A DNA stretch of 64,000 bases from Mycobacterium sp. GA-2829 (lineage in GTDB: Bacteria > Actinomycetota > Actinomycetes > Mycobacteriales > Mycobacteriaceae). The DNA lies in contig NZ_LQIT01000067.1 of the NCBI RefSeq assembly GCF_001499965.1, positions 124,001 to 188,000 on the forward strand, given 5' to 3'. The notes below the pieces were generated by a model that was given only the letters and a program-made list of their open reading frames with translations, did no database searches and was not told the origin of the DNA. Made by a program: the position numbers and the translations under genes. Each line of letters starts with the position of its first letter. The stretch's first letter is position 1. Shown here piece by piece: positions 41,255 through 49,266 of the stretch.

Positions 41255-42483
41255 CACTCGAGATGGAGACCGGGGTGCGCACCACCGCCGAATCGCTGGC
41301 GCGCTGGGCGGTGGACGCCGTCCCGACGCCCGCCGACGTGGAGCTCGCGCAGATCGCGTTGATCGACACGGTGGCGGTCGCGATGGCCGGCGCCGACCAT
41401 CCGCTGACCCGGCTGGTGGCCGGATTGTCCCCGGCCGCACGGTGGTCCGCGCAGGCGCACGTCCTCGACTACGACGATCTGCATCTGCCGTCGACGACCC
41501 ACATCAGCACCGTGTGCGTCCCGGCCGCCGCTGCGGTCGGTGGCGACGCGCGGGCATATCTGGCGGGTGCGGGCGTGATGGCCCGGCTCGGCGCCGCACT
41601 GGGGTGGGATCACTATTCGCGCGGCTGGCACGCGACGTCGACCACCGCGCCGATGGCCGCGGCCACCGTCGCCGCCGTCGCCATGGGCCTCGACGCCGAA
41701 CGCACCGCCACGGCCATCGCACTGGCGGTGTCCAGTGCCGGCGGCGTGCAACGCGCCTTCGGCAGCGATGGCAAGGCCATTCAAGTCGGGCTGGCGGTGG
41801 ACGCCGGGATCCGTGCGGCGCGGCTCGCGGCCGCCGGTGCGAGCGCCGATCTGCGCGCCGTCGACGCGTGGCTGGACCTGGTGTCCGTCCCGCCCTACGA
41901 CCTCGCCCTCGACGCGGCGGAGATGGTGCCCGGCGGGCTCGCGGTCAAGGTCTACCCGTGCTGCTACGCACTGCAGCGGCCCATCGCCTGCGCCGCCGAG
42001 ATCGCCCGCGACCTCGACCCGGCCGGCGTCGACCGGATCGAGATCTGGCTCACCGAATCCGCGGTGCAGCCGCTGGTTCACCACCGGCCGACGTCCGGGC
42101 TGGAAGCCAAGTTCTGCCTGGAACATGCGCTGGCCGTGGGCGTGGTCGACGGGTTCGCCGGCTTCGACAGCTTCTCCGACGCGTCCGTGCACCGGCCGGA
42201 GGTGGCGCGGTTGACCCGTGCGGTCACCGTCCACCTGGCGCCCGGCGGCAATGGCCTGCTCGAAGACGTCGTGCGGGTCGCGCTGGTGACCACCGACGGC
42301 ACCACCCACACCGGTGAGATCGACATCCCGCCCGGCGCCCCGGGCCGCCCCGTCACCCGGGATCAGTTGGCGCAGAAGGTGCGCGACTGTGTGGGGGACC
42401 GCACCGACACCGTGCTGTCGGCGGGTTGGGACGACATCGCTGCCCTGTTCGAGGGCACCACAACGCAGAAGGATGCTTCATGA
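41251..42483 (+). CDS. MmgE/PrpD-family protein 2
   Basis: 410 residues, the shortest of the four. Active-site blocks: LDYDDLHLPSTTHIST (first block, with the HPG part changed), GWHATSTTAPMAAA (second block His), SDGKAIQVGLAVDAG (Lys block) and KVYPCCYALQRPIA (fourth block). Coupled by ATGA to both neighbours. The variant first block suggests a different substrate or a non-catalytic partner role compared with copies 3 and 4. Confidence 0.9.
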   Translation: MTLEMETGVRTTAESLARWAVDAVPTPADVELAQIALIDTVAVAMAGADHPLTRLVAGLSPAARWSAQAHVLDYDDLHLPSTTHISTVCVPAAAAVGGDARAYLAGAGVMARLGAALGWDHYSRGWHATSTTAPMAAATVAAVAMGLDAERTATAIALAVSSAGGVQRAFGSDGKAIQVGLAVDAGIRAARLAAAGASADLRAVDAWLDLVSVPPYDLALDAAEMVPGGLAVKVYPCCYALQRPIACAAEIARDLDPAGVDRIEIWLTESAVQPLVHHRPTSGLEAKFCLEHALAVGVVDGFAGFDSFSDASVHRPEVARLTRAVTVHLAPGGNGLLEDVVRVALVTTDGTTHTGEIDIPPGAPGRPVTRDQLAQKVRDCVGDRTDTVLSAGWDDIAALFEGTTTQKDAS

Positions 42484-43835
42484 TCGACCTGACCGAACTT
42501 GCAGGACAGGCTCTTTCCGTCGCCGGCAAGGTCGAGGGCGCGGTCCGCGACGAGGCCGTACGCAGCCTGCTCAACGTGGTGGGCACCACGATCGGAGCGG
42601 CGACCACCGCCGAGACCGACATCGTGGCGGCGGGTATGCGGCGCTCCGGTGCGCCCGGCGAGGTCCCGGTGCCCGGACGTGCCGACACCTTCGACGCACC
42701 GTCGGCGGCGCTGATCACAGGCTTCGCCGCGCATCTCGACGATTTCGACGACACCCACCTGGCGACGGTCGTTCACCCGGGCGCCGCGACGCTGGGCGCC
42801 GCGCTCGGCGCCAGCTGGCTGCGGGACCGCAGCGGCGACGAACTCCTGCGCGCCTTCGCCGTCGGGATCGAGTTGCAACTGCGGGCCGCGGTGGCCATGT
42901 CGCCGTCGCACTACGACGCCGGCTGGCACATCACCGGCACGGTCGGGCCGCTGGGCGCGGCGACGGCCGCGGCCATGCTGAGGGGGCTCGACGCCGAGAC
43001 GACCGGCCGCGCACTCGGTATCGCGTCCAGCATGACGATCGGCCACCGCGAGGGTTTCGGCACCATGAACAAACCCCTGCATCCGGGGAAGGCCGCGGCC
43101 AACGGTCTGGTCGCCGCGACGGTGGCCGCCCACGGGCTGACCGCGTCGCGTTCGGCGCTCGACGGCCCGCGCGGCTACTTCCGGGTGCTGGCACCGGAAT
43201 TGGATGTCGACAAGCTGCTCGACGGCTGGGGTGACCGCTGGGAGCTGCTGGACAACACCTACAAGCCGTACCCCTGCGGTATCGTCAGCCATCCCGCCAT
43301 CGAGGCGGCCGAGGCGCTGCACGAGGCGGTGGGGGATCGCGAGGTGGTCCAGGTCGACGTGCGGTGCCACCCGCTGGTCGTCGAACTGACCGGCAATCCC
43401 GACCCCGCCGACGGTCTGGCCGCGCGCTTCTCCACGGTGCACGGCGTGGCGTGCGGGGTGCTCGACGGCCCGGTCGACCTGTCCTCCTACGACGACGCCC
43501 ACGTGCGGTCGGCGCCGGTCATCGCGATGCGGGCCAAGGTCAGGCTGCTACCGGATCCCGAAATCGCCCGCGCGGCAGCGTATCTCACCGCGACCCTGGC
43601 CGACGGCAGCACCGAGACGCGCGCGGTGGAGAACGCCCGCGGCAGCCTCGAGATGCCGCTGACCGACGATCAACTCGACCGTAAGGTCCTCGCCCTGGTG
43701 GAGCGGACCCTGCCAGGGCGGGAGAAGGAGATCGTCGACACGGCGCGTTCCGTGGCCGACGCCCCCACTGCTCGCGGCTGGTTCTCCGCCCTGGCCGACA
43801 CTGCCACACCTCAGGAAGGCACCTCCCTCGCATGA
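42480..43835 (+). CDS. MmgE/PrpD-family protein 3
   Basis: 451 residues with all canonical blocks: AHLDDFDDTHLATVVHPGA, GWHITGTVGPLGAA, FGTMNKPLHPGKAAANG and YKPYPCGIVSHPAIEA. These correspond to the Asp/His/His/Lys/Tyr positions described for cis-aconitate decarboxylase and PrpD-type dehydratases. Likely a catalytically competent enzyme on a 2-substituted tri- or dicarboxylate. Start ATG in ATGA overlap with copy 2; stop in ATGA overlap with copy 4. Confidence 0.92.
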   Translation: MIDLTELAGQALSVAGKVEGAVRDEAVRSLLNVVGTTIGAATTAETDIVAAGMRRSGAPGEVPVPGRADTFDAPSAALITGFAAHLDDFDDTHLATVVHPGAATLGAALGASWLRDRSGDELLRAFAVGIELQLRAAVAMSPSHYDAGWHITGTVGPLGAATAAAMLRGLDAETTGRALGIASSMTIGHREGFGTMNKPLHPGKAAANGLVAATVAAHGLTASRSALDGPRGYFRVLAPELDVDKLLDGWGDRWELLDNTYKPYPCGIVSHPAIEAAEALHEAVGDREVVQVDVRCHPLVVELTGNPDPADGLAARFSTVHGVACGVLDGPVDLSSYDDAHVRSAPVIAMRAKVRLLPDPEIARAAAYLTATLADGSTETRAVENARGSLEMPLTDDQLDRKVLALVERTLPGREKEIVDTARSVADAPTARGWFSALADTATPQEGTSLA

Positions 43836-45154
43836 GCACCGACATCACTGCTCGCATCAGTTCCTTTGTCGCCGAATTGAATTGGTCCGATGTCCCGGAA
43901 TCGGCACGGGTCGCCACCCGCCGCACCGCGGCCAACGTGATCGGACTGTCGGTGGGTGCCGCGCATGCCCCCGCCGCCGATGCGGTACTGGCCGCCGCCG
44001 CCGACCTCGGCCAACGCGGTGACGCATCGGTCCTCGGTCGTGGTGAGCGGCTCACCGCCCCCTGGGCGGCACTGGTCAACGGGCTGACCGCGCACGTCGA
44101 GGACTTCGACGACACCTATCTGTCCTGCGTCCTGCACCCGGGCGCGCCCATCGTGCCCGCGGCGCTGGCCGCCGCCGAAGTCGTGGGTGCCGACGGTGCC
44201 ACGGTCATGGCCGCGGTGGTGGCCGGTGTCGAGGTGGCCTCGCGGCTCGGTGACTGTCTGTGGCCGTCGCTGTTCGACCGGGGCTGGCACGTCACGTCGA
44301 CCGTCGGCGCCGTCGGCGCGGCGTGTGCGGCCGCCCGCGTCCTCGGCCTGGACGCCGCCCGCACCGCGGCGGCCGTCGCGATCGCGGCGACCCAGGCGGC
44401 CGGGCACACCGAGCAGCTCGGTTCGATGACCAAGTCCTTCCAGGTGGGCCGCGCCGCGGCGACCGGAGTCGAGGCCGCGATGCTGGCCGAGCAGGGGTTC
44501 ACCGGACCGGTCGAACCGTTGGCCGGCCGTCGCGGGATGGCGGCGCTCATGGCGGCGGACGCGGACTGGACCCCGCTGGAGAGCCTGGGCACGAGTTGGG
44601 CGGTGGAACGCAACGCGCTCAAACCGTACAGCTGCGGCATCGTCAGCCACCCCGTCATCGACGCGGGCAATCGCCTTCGCCAGCAGGGTGTTTCGGCCGA
44701 CCAGCTCGAATCAGTGACGCTGCAGGTGCATCCCAGGGTGCTCGACGTCATGGGCGTGACCGACCCCACCGACGGGCTGTCGAGCAAGTTCTCGGTGTAC
44801 CACTGCTTCGCGGTCGGGTTGGTCCGCGGCGCCGGGGGTCCTGCGGAGTTCAGTGACGACTGCGCGGTCGATCCGCAGATCCGCCAGGTGCGTGCGCGGG
44901 TGACGGTGGACGTCGACCCGCACATGCCCGCCGACGCCTGCCGGCTGACCGCGAACCTGTCCGATGGCACGCAGCTCGAGGTCACCGTCGAGCATGCCAG
45001 CGGCAGTGTCGAGTCCCCGATGACCGAGGCGCAGTTGCGGGACAAGGTCCTCTCACTCGCCCAGCGCATCGACGATCCGCGACGTCTGTGGGACGTGGCC
45101 CGGCGACTGGATGAGATCGCCAGTCCGGCAGACTTGTTCGCAGTAGCGGAGTAG
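43832..45154 (+). CDS. MmgE/PrpD-family protein 4
   Basis: 440 residues. Canonical blocks: AHVEDFDDTYLSCVLHPGA (Tyr where copy 3 has His), GWHVTSTVGAVGAA, LGSMTKSFQVGRAAATG and LKPYSCGIVSHPVIDA. Closest to copy 3. The operon partners suggest it works on the compound imported by TctCBA. Nine bases separate its stop from the AbrB-type membrane gene. Confidence 0.92.
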   Translation: MSTDITARISSFVAELNWSDVPESARVATRRTAANVIGLSVGAAHAPAADAVLAAAADLGQRGDASVLGRGERLTAPWAALVNGLTAHVEDFDDTYLSCVLHPGAPIVPAALAAAEVVGADGATVMAAVVAGVEVASRLGDCLWPSLFDRGWHVTSTVGAVGAACAAARVLGLDAARTAAAVAIAATQAAGHTEQLGSMTKSFQVGRAAATGVEAAMLAEQGFTGPVEPLAGRRGMAALMAADADWTPLESLGTSWAVERNALKPYSCGIVSHPVIDAGNRLRQQGVSADQLESVTLQVHPRVLDVMGVTDPTDGLSSKFSVYHCFAVGLVRGAGGPAEFSDDCAVDPQIRQVRARVTVDVDPHMPADACRLTANLSDGTQLEVTVEHASGSVESPMTEAQLRDKVLSLAQRIDDPRRLWDVARRLDEIASPADLFAVAE

Positions 45155-45162
45155 CGCACCCG

Positions 45163-46206
45163 GTGGCTTCCGCGGTAGGCCGCTGGTTGCTCCTGGCCGC
45201 TGCGGTGGCCGCGGTCTCACTGGGTTTCGTCCTGATCGCCCTGCCCACGCCGCTGCTGTTCGGCGGTTTGGTCGGGGCGTTGGGGTACGCGCTGGCTCGG
45301 CCCGCGGCGCCGCTGGCGCTCCCGGGCTCCTGGTTCAAGGCTGGGCAGGCCGTGGTGGGCGCGATCGTGGGTTCCGCCGTCGACTGGGGCACTCTGGCCG
45401 GGCTGGGCGCCCGGTGGCTGATCGTCCTCGGAATCTCCTGTTTCGCACTGCTTGTCAGTGTGGTCGTCGGCAGCCTGCTCACTCGCCGAGGCGCCACCCC
45501 GGCGACGGCGGCGTTCTCGTCCATTGCCGGAGGAGCCATCGGTCTGACGGCCATGGCCGATGACCTCGGCGCGGATTCGCGGGTGATCGCGGCGCTGCAG
45601 TACCTGCGGCTGCTGATCGTGTTGCTGACGATGCCGGTGGTGGTGACGTCGGTGTTCGGCGCCTCGGATCAGGGGGGTGCGTTGTCGCTCGTCGGCGGGG
45701 ACTGGCGGGTCGACGTGCCGTTCGTGGCGCTCGCGATCGGGGGCGGGGTCGTGCTGGGCAAGCTCCTGCGCCTGCCGTCGCCGGCGCTGTTGGGTCCGCT
45801 CCTGGTCGCCGCGCCGCTGACGCTGGTGCCGTACTTCGACGGGGCGCAGGTCCCGGCGGTCATCGCGGGCCTGGGCTATCTGGCGATCGGCGTGCAGGTC
45901 GGGTTGAAGTTCACCGTCGGCAGCCTCCGATCGATCGGTCGCATGGTGCCCACCGCCATGCTGACGATCGTGGTGACACTCGCGGCCTGCGCGGGGCTGG
46001 GCTGGATCCTGACGCTCACCACCGACGCGACGCCACTGGACGCGTACCTGGCCACCACGCCCGGCGGAATCTACGCGGTCATGGGCACCGCTGCATCGAC
46101 CGGTTCGGACGTCACGTTCGTCGCGGCCGCGCAGATTCTGCGCATGCTGATCGTGCTGGCCCTCGCACCGTTCGTCGCCGCGTACTTCCGCGGCCGAACG
46201 GCATGA
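45163..46206 (+). CDS. AbrB-family membrane protein
   Basis: 347 residues with about nine or ten helices and an internal duplication: PTPLLFGGLVGALGYAL near the start and LPSPALLGPLLVAAPLTL near the middle, each leading into a Gly-rich helix. GGAIGLTAMADDLGADSRV and GGIYAVMGTAASTGSDVTFV form the second pair of repeats. This is the AbrB/PF05145 membrane family (not the AbrB DNA-binding protein). These are putative transporters or regulators, sometimes next to TTT systems. Last gene of operon B. Start GTG 45163. Confidence 0.85.
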   Translation: MASAVGRWLLLAAAVAAVSLGFVLIALPTPLLFGGLVGALGYALARPAAPLALPGSWFKAGQAVVGAIVGSAVDWGTLAGLGARWLIVLGISCFALLVSVVVGSLLTRRGATPATAAFSSIAGGAIGLTAMADDLGADSRVIAALQYLRLLIVLLTMPVVVTSVFGASDQGGALSLVGGDWRVDVPFVALAIGGGVVLGKLLRLPSPALLGPLLVAAPLTLVPYFDGAQVPAVIAGLGYLAIGVQVGLKFTVGSLRSIGRMVPTAMLTIVVTLAACAGLGWILTLTTDATPLDAYLATTPGGIYAVMGTAASTGSDVTFVAAAQILRMLIVLALAPFVAAYFRGRTA

Positions 46207-46236
46207 CGACTGTGTAGCAAACTACTGGCCTGCGTA

Positions 46237-46350
46237 TAACCAGGGTTACGACGAAAAGGCTCAAACGACTGCGAGTCGTCGCGATTGTGTGCTAATTCCA
46301 TTGCTAGCACTGTCCTCTCGTGGCGCTATTCAGCTAAGCAGGGTGCTTAG
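46237..46350. repeat. Cluster of four short inverted repeats
   Basis: TAACC-AG-GGTTA (46237-46248), ACGACT-GCG-AGTCGT (46265-46279), GTGCTA-N10-TAGCAC (46289-46310) and CTAAGC-AGGGT-GCTTAG (46334-46350). None is followed by a run of T in either direction, so they are not simple intrinsic terminators. They could be protein-binding sites or helices of a structured RNA. Confidence 0.6.
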
Positions 46351-46510
46351 TGGCTGTTGACGGTGTTCACGGCGGCGCTCCGGTTTCCGAAGGCGGTGGC
46401 CTGTGTTTTTGCCGCGTTTCTCTTTTGTCGGTGCTCGCCGCAGATAACACTTTGAAAAATCAAGGTAACAGCGGATCGAAGTGTATGCGCAGGCAATTTC
46501 GTAGCGAATA

Positions 46511-46540
46511 TTGACAACGCTGAAAATGCGGCCCTAGATT
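46511..46540 (+). promoter_or_regulatory. Promoter of the Asp-repeat protein operon
   Basis: TTGACA (46511-46516) and TAGATT (46535-46540) with an 18-base spacer. The palindrome TTCG-TAG-CGAA at 46498-46508 ends two bases before the -35. Transcription would start near 46547, giving a leader of about 45 bases before ATG 46592. Confidence 0.65.
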
Positions 46541-46591
46541 GACCCACCATCAGGCGACAGCGCCGGCCGGCACCGCAAGAAGGGTTCGGAT

Positions 46592-47740
46592 ATGGGTAAG
46601 CACTCGCTGCAGCGGACGAAGGATCTTCCCTCGTCACCCGCCTCGGAATCACCTGGTGCGCCGTCCCCGCTCCGGCGGACGATGACCGCCCTGTGTGCCG
46701 GTGGGCTCGCGCTGTCGGTAACGGCGTATTACCAGGCGCCCCAGGTGCCGGCCATCGAACTGCTGTCCGTCGAGGACGCCGACGGGGCCGCCGCGGGTGA
46801 CCCCGGTGACGGCGGTTCGGCAGGCTCGGGGGAGTCGGACGATTCGGACGGGTCGGCGAAAGGCGATGAACCCGAGACCAAAACACGGGTGGGGACCAAG
46901 GGGCTGCTGGATCTCGGCGGCGGTGGCGGACTGGACCTCGGCAACCTCGATCTCAGTGATCTGGTCGACGGCGTCCTCGACACCGTGGACGACACGGTCG
47001 ACGGTGTCGCCGACACCCTGGACACGGCGGTCGACGGCCTCGACGAGACGCTCGATGTCACCGACGCGCTGGATCTGACCGACCTCACCGACGCCGTCGA
47101 CACGGCGGTCGACGGTGTGGACGACACGGTGGATTCGGTTCTGGATGCGGCGGATTCGACCCTCGACATCAGCGATTCCGCCTCGGATGCCGATGGTGTG
47201 AGCGATGTGCTGGACAGTGCCGTGGACGGGGTGCTGGACACGGTCGATGGGGTGGCGGACAGTCTGGATCTGACCGATGTGGTGGATTCCACCGATGTGC
47301 TGGACGCCGTCGATGTGGCCGTCGATGGGGTGGCGGACACAGTCGATGCGACGGTGGATTCGGTCGATTCCGATGGTGTGAGCGATGTGCTGGACAGTGC
47401 CGTGGATGGGGTGCTGGACACGGTCGATGGGGTGGCCGACAGTCTGGATCTGACCGATGTGGTGGATTCCACGGACGTGGTCGATGCCGTCGATGTCGCC
47501 GTCGACGGCGTGCTCGACAACCTCGACCTCACCGACGGTTCCGATGCCACCGATGGCGTCGACGCCACGGATTCGATCGACAAGCCCAAGCCCAAGCCGA
47601 ACCCCATCGCCCGCTTCTTCACCTTCCTGTCGGACCTCTTCTGGCGGACCGTGCACTTCTTCGCCGATCTCATCTCCGACTTCGTCGACCTGCTGTTCGG
47701 CGGAGGACCCAAGGGCCGCGACGGTTGGTGGGAGCTGTAA
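46592..47740 (+). CDS. Secreted or membrane-anchored Asp-rich heptad-repeat protein, unknown function
   Basis: 382 residues, not recognised as a named family. A basic N-terminus and one hydrophobic segment (about 30-46) act as signal peptide or anchor, followed by an acidic, Gly/Ser/Asp-rich linker (60-100). Residues about 118-325 are heptad-like repeats of the type VDGVLDT/VADTLDT, with Val/Leu at alternating core positions and Asp in every turn, hence strongly negative and possibly cation-binding. The last 55 residues break the pattern: a KPKPKPNP hinge, then an aromatic amphipathic stretch (RFFTFLSDLFWRTVHFFADL) and a GWWEL end. Two genes with SdpA/SdpB-like features follow. GAAGGG lies about 12 bases before the ATG. 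Confidence 0.85.
   Translation: MGKHSLQRTKDLPSSPASESPGAPSPLRRTMTALCAGGLALSVTAYYQAPQVPAIELLSVEDADGAAAGDPGDGGSAGSGESDDSDGSAKGDEPETKTRVGTKGLLDLGGGGGLDLGNLDLSDLVDGVLDTVDDTVDGVADTLDTAVDGLDETLDVTDALDLTDLTDAVDTAVDGVDDTVDSVLDAADSTLDISDSASDADGVSDVLDSAVDGVLDTVDGVADSLDLTDVVDSTDVLDAVDVAVDGVADTVDATVDSVDSDGVSDVLDSAVDGVLDTVDGVADSLDLTDVVDSTDVVDAVDVAVDGVLDNLDLTDGSDATDGVDATDSIDKPKPKPNPIARFFTFLSDLFWRTVHFFADLISDFVDLLFGGGPKGRDGWWEL
47191..47510 (+). repeat. 180-base direct repeat inside the Asp-repeat gene
   Basis: The sequence from 47191 recurs at 47371, exactly 180 bases (60 codons) later. The first 100 bases of the copies differ at two positions (47227/47407 and 47256/47436), then similarity declines towards about 47510. 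This indicates a recent in-frame duplication and a likely site of length variation between strains. Confidence 0.9.
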
Positions 47741-47746
47741 CCCGCC

Positions 47747-48274
47747 ATGCGTGAGCGGGCCGCCGACGTGGCGATCAGCACCCTGGTCACGCTCCTCGTC
47801 TCCATTGCCGTCGTCGGATCCCTGCCCGACTCGGCCATCAAGGACACCGCCGCGCCGCTGCTCGAACCCTTCACGCGCGCAACGGGGCTCGATCAAAGCT
47901 GGGGGGTGTTCTCGCCGAATCCGCCGCGCAAGCTCACCGAAGTCGAGGTGCATGTGATCATGAGCGACGGCGAGGACCGCGTCTGGCGCCTCGACGCCGA
48001 CCGTTCGCTGCCGGGCTACCGCTGGCGCAAGCTCAAGGAAGAGGTCATCAGGCACAAGGCGCTGCGGCCCGGACTCGCCCGGTATGTCGTCCGCGAGGTG
48101 ACCGCACCCGGCGAACGCGCGGTCCGCGTCCTCATGGTGGTGCAGTCCCAGACGCTGCCCCTGCCCGGTGAGGGTGAGCCGAAGACGGTCCGCAAGCTGC
48201 TGTTCGACCAGAAGGTCAGATCCGCCACCCCCGCCGCACCGGCGGGCTCACCCCAACCTGTGGCGACGCGGTGA
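47747..48274 (+). CDS. Small membrane protein with WGVFSPNPP motif (SdpA/DUF5819-like candidate)
   Basis: 175 residues: one N-terminal membrane helix (about 8-26), then a soluble domain containing LDQSWGVFSPNPPRKLTEV and YRWRKLKEEVI. A Trp-x-x-Phe-Ser-Pro-x-Pro motif just after the helix is, from memory, typical of small proteins encoded next to HTTM membrane proteins in actinobacteria (DUF5819) and of SdpA. It starts six bases after the repeat-protein stop and overlaps the HTTM gene by GTGA. Likely a partner of the HTTM protein; the family name needs a profile search. Confidence 0.8.
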   Translation: MRERAADVAISTLVTLLVSIAVVGSLPDSAIKDTAAPLLEPFTRATGLDQSWGVFSPNPPRKLTEVEVHVIMSDGEDRVWRLDADRSLPGYRWRKLKEEVIRHKALRPGLARYVVREVTAPGERAVRVLMVVQSQTLPLPGEGEPKTVRKLLFDQKVRSATPAAPAGSPQPVATR

Positions 48275-49230
48275 CCGGCGACGCGGTACGGCTCTGGCGC
48301 CGGTTCTGGTTCAGCGAGGACTCGGCGTATCCACTGGGCTTCATCCGGATCGCCTTCGGGCTGTTGATGATCGTGTGGACGCTGTCGCTCTACCCCGGAC
48401 TGTACGACCGCTTCGGACCCGCCGGCGTGGTCCCGAAGGCACCCGACGCGGACTTCACCTGGAGCGTCTTCCGGCTCTTCCCCTCCGACTCCGCCGTCCT
48501 TGTGGGGTGGGTGGTGCTGCTGGTGGCTTCGATCGCGCTGACCCTCGGCTGGCGGAGCCGGCTGGCGGCGGTGCTGGTCTTCGTCATGATCGTGTCGTTC
48601 GAACGGCGGAATCCGTTCGTGATGAACGCCGGCGACGTGCTGCTGCGCGTCGAGGCGCTGTTCATCGCTCTGTCCGCCTCGGGTGCGGCGCTGTCGCTCG
48701 ATCAGCGCAGGCGCACCGGCTCCTTCTGGTCGGCCGAACGCCGGCGGGTCTGGCCGATCCGGCTCATGCAGATCCAGGTGTCCGTCATCTACCTGTCGAC
48801 CGTCGTCGCGAAACTGCACGGGGAGACCTGGCAAGCCGGAACCGCCGTGGCGTACTCGCTGCGGCAGAACGACTTACTGTTCTTCAGCATCCCGCGCTGG
48901 CTCACCGACAGCCTGCTCATCTCCAACGTGATGAGTTGGTCGACGCTGCTCATCGAACTGGCCATCGGACTGCTCGTGTGGAATCGCCGCGCCCGTCCGT
49001 GGGTACTGGCGGCCGGCGTGGTCCTGCACCTGTGCATCTTCGTCAGCATGTCGATCGGTCTGTTCAGCCTCGCCATGTTCGTGCTGTATTTGGCGTTCCT
49101 GCCCAGCGACCGCGCCGAGACGATCGCGCACCGGATCGCCGCGCTGACGACGCGACGCGGGCACTCGGGCCGGCACGCGAAGCGCCGAGCCGACGATCTG
49201 ACCCGCAGCCTGTCGCCGAGCGGAAGCTGA
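48271..49230 (+). CDS. HTTM-domain membrane protein (SdpB / vitamin K carboxylase-like)
   Basis: 319 residues with six to seven membrane helices. N-terminal YPLGFIRIAFGLLMIVWTL and the segment IYLSTVVAKLHGETWQAGTA, with its Lys-Leu and Trp-x-x-Gly, match the horizontally transferred transmembrane (HTTM) family related to vitamin K-dependent gamma-carboxylase and SdpB. GTG start in GTGA overlap with the preceding gene. SdpB-type proteins are needed to mature the SdpC toxin in Bacillus. Here the probable client is the Asp-repeat protein two genes upstream. Whether any carboxylation or cleavage takes place is unknown. Confidence 0.85.
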   Translation: MTGDAVRLWRRFWFSEDSAYPLGFIRIAFGLLMIVWTLSLYPGLYDRFGPAGVVPKAPDADFTWSVFRLFPSDSAVLVGWVVLLVASIALTLGWRSRLAAVLVFVMIVSFERRNPFVMNAGDVLLRVEALFIALSASGAALSLDQRRRTGSFWSAERRRVWPIRLMQIQVSVIYLSTVVAKLHGETWQAGTAVAYSLRQNDLLFFSIPRWLTDSLLISNVMSWSTLLIELAIGLLVWNRRARPWVLAAGVVLHLCIFVSMSIGLFSLAMFVLYLAFLPSDRAETIAHRIAALTTRRGHSGRHAKRRADDLTRSLSPSGS

Positions 49231-49266
49231 GCCTCGTACACAGTTACACCGGCTAACGTGGGTGCA

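Larger units (their letters stand above)
46207..46591. other. 385-base noncoding region between operon B and the repeat-protein operon
   Basis: No convincing gene is present. GC is clearly lower than in flanking genes. It holds four short inverted repeats (46237-46350), a further palindrome TTCG-TAG-CGAA (46498-46508) and a strong promoter at 46511-46540. A 55-codon open frame on the minus strand near 46347 lacks typical codon use. May contain the end of operon B, a small RNA, or regulatory sites. Confidence 0.6.

Noticed and set aside
36007-46206. Operon B considered as a propionate (2-methylcitrate) cycle locus
   Set aside because: No prpC or prpB homologue is present and the transporter plus CoA operon do not fit; PrpD similarity alone is not enough.
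47191-47510. Direct repeat considered as CRISPR or mobile element
   Set aside because: The 180-base unit is in frame, lacks short regular spacers and codes for continuous heptads, so it is an internal coding repeat.
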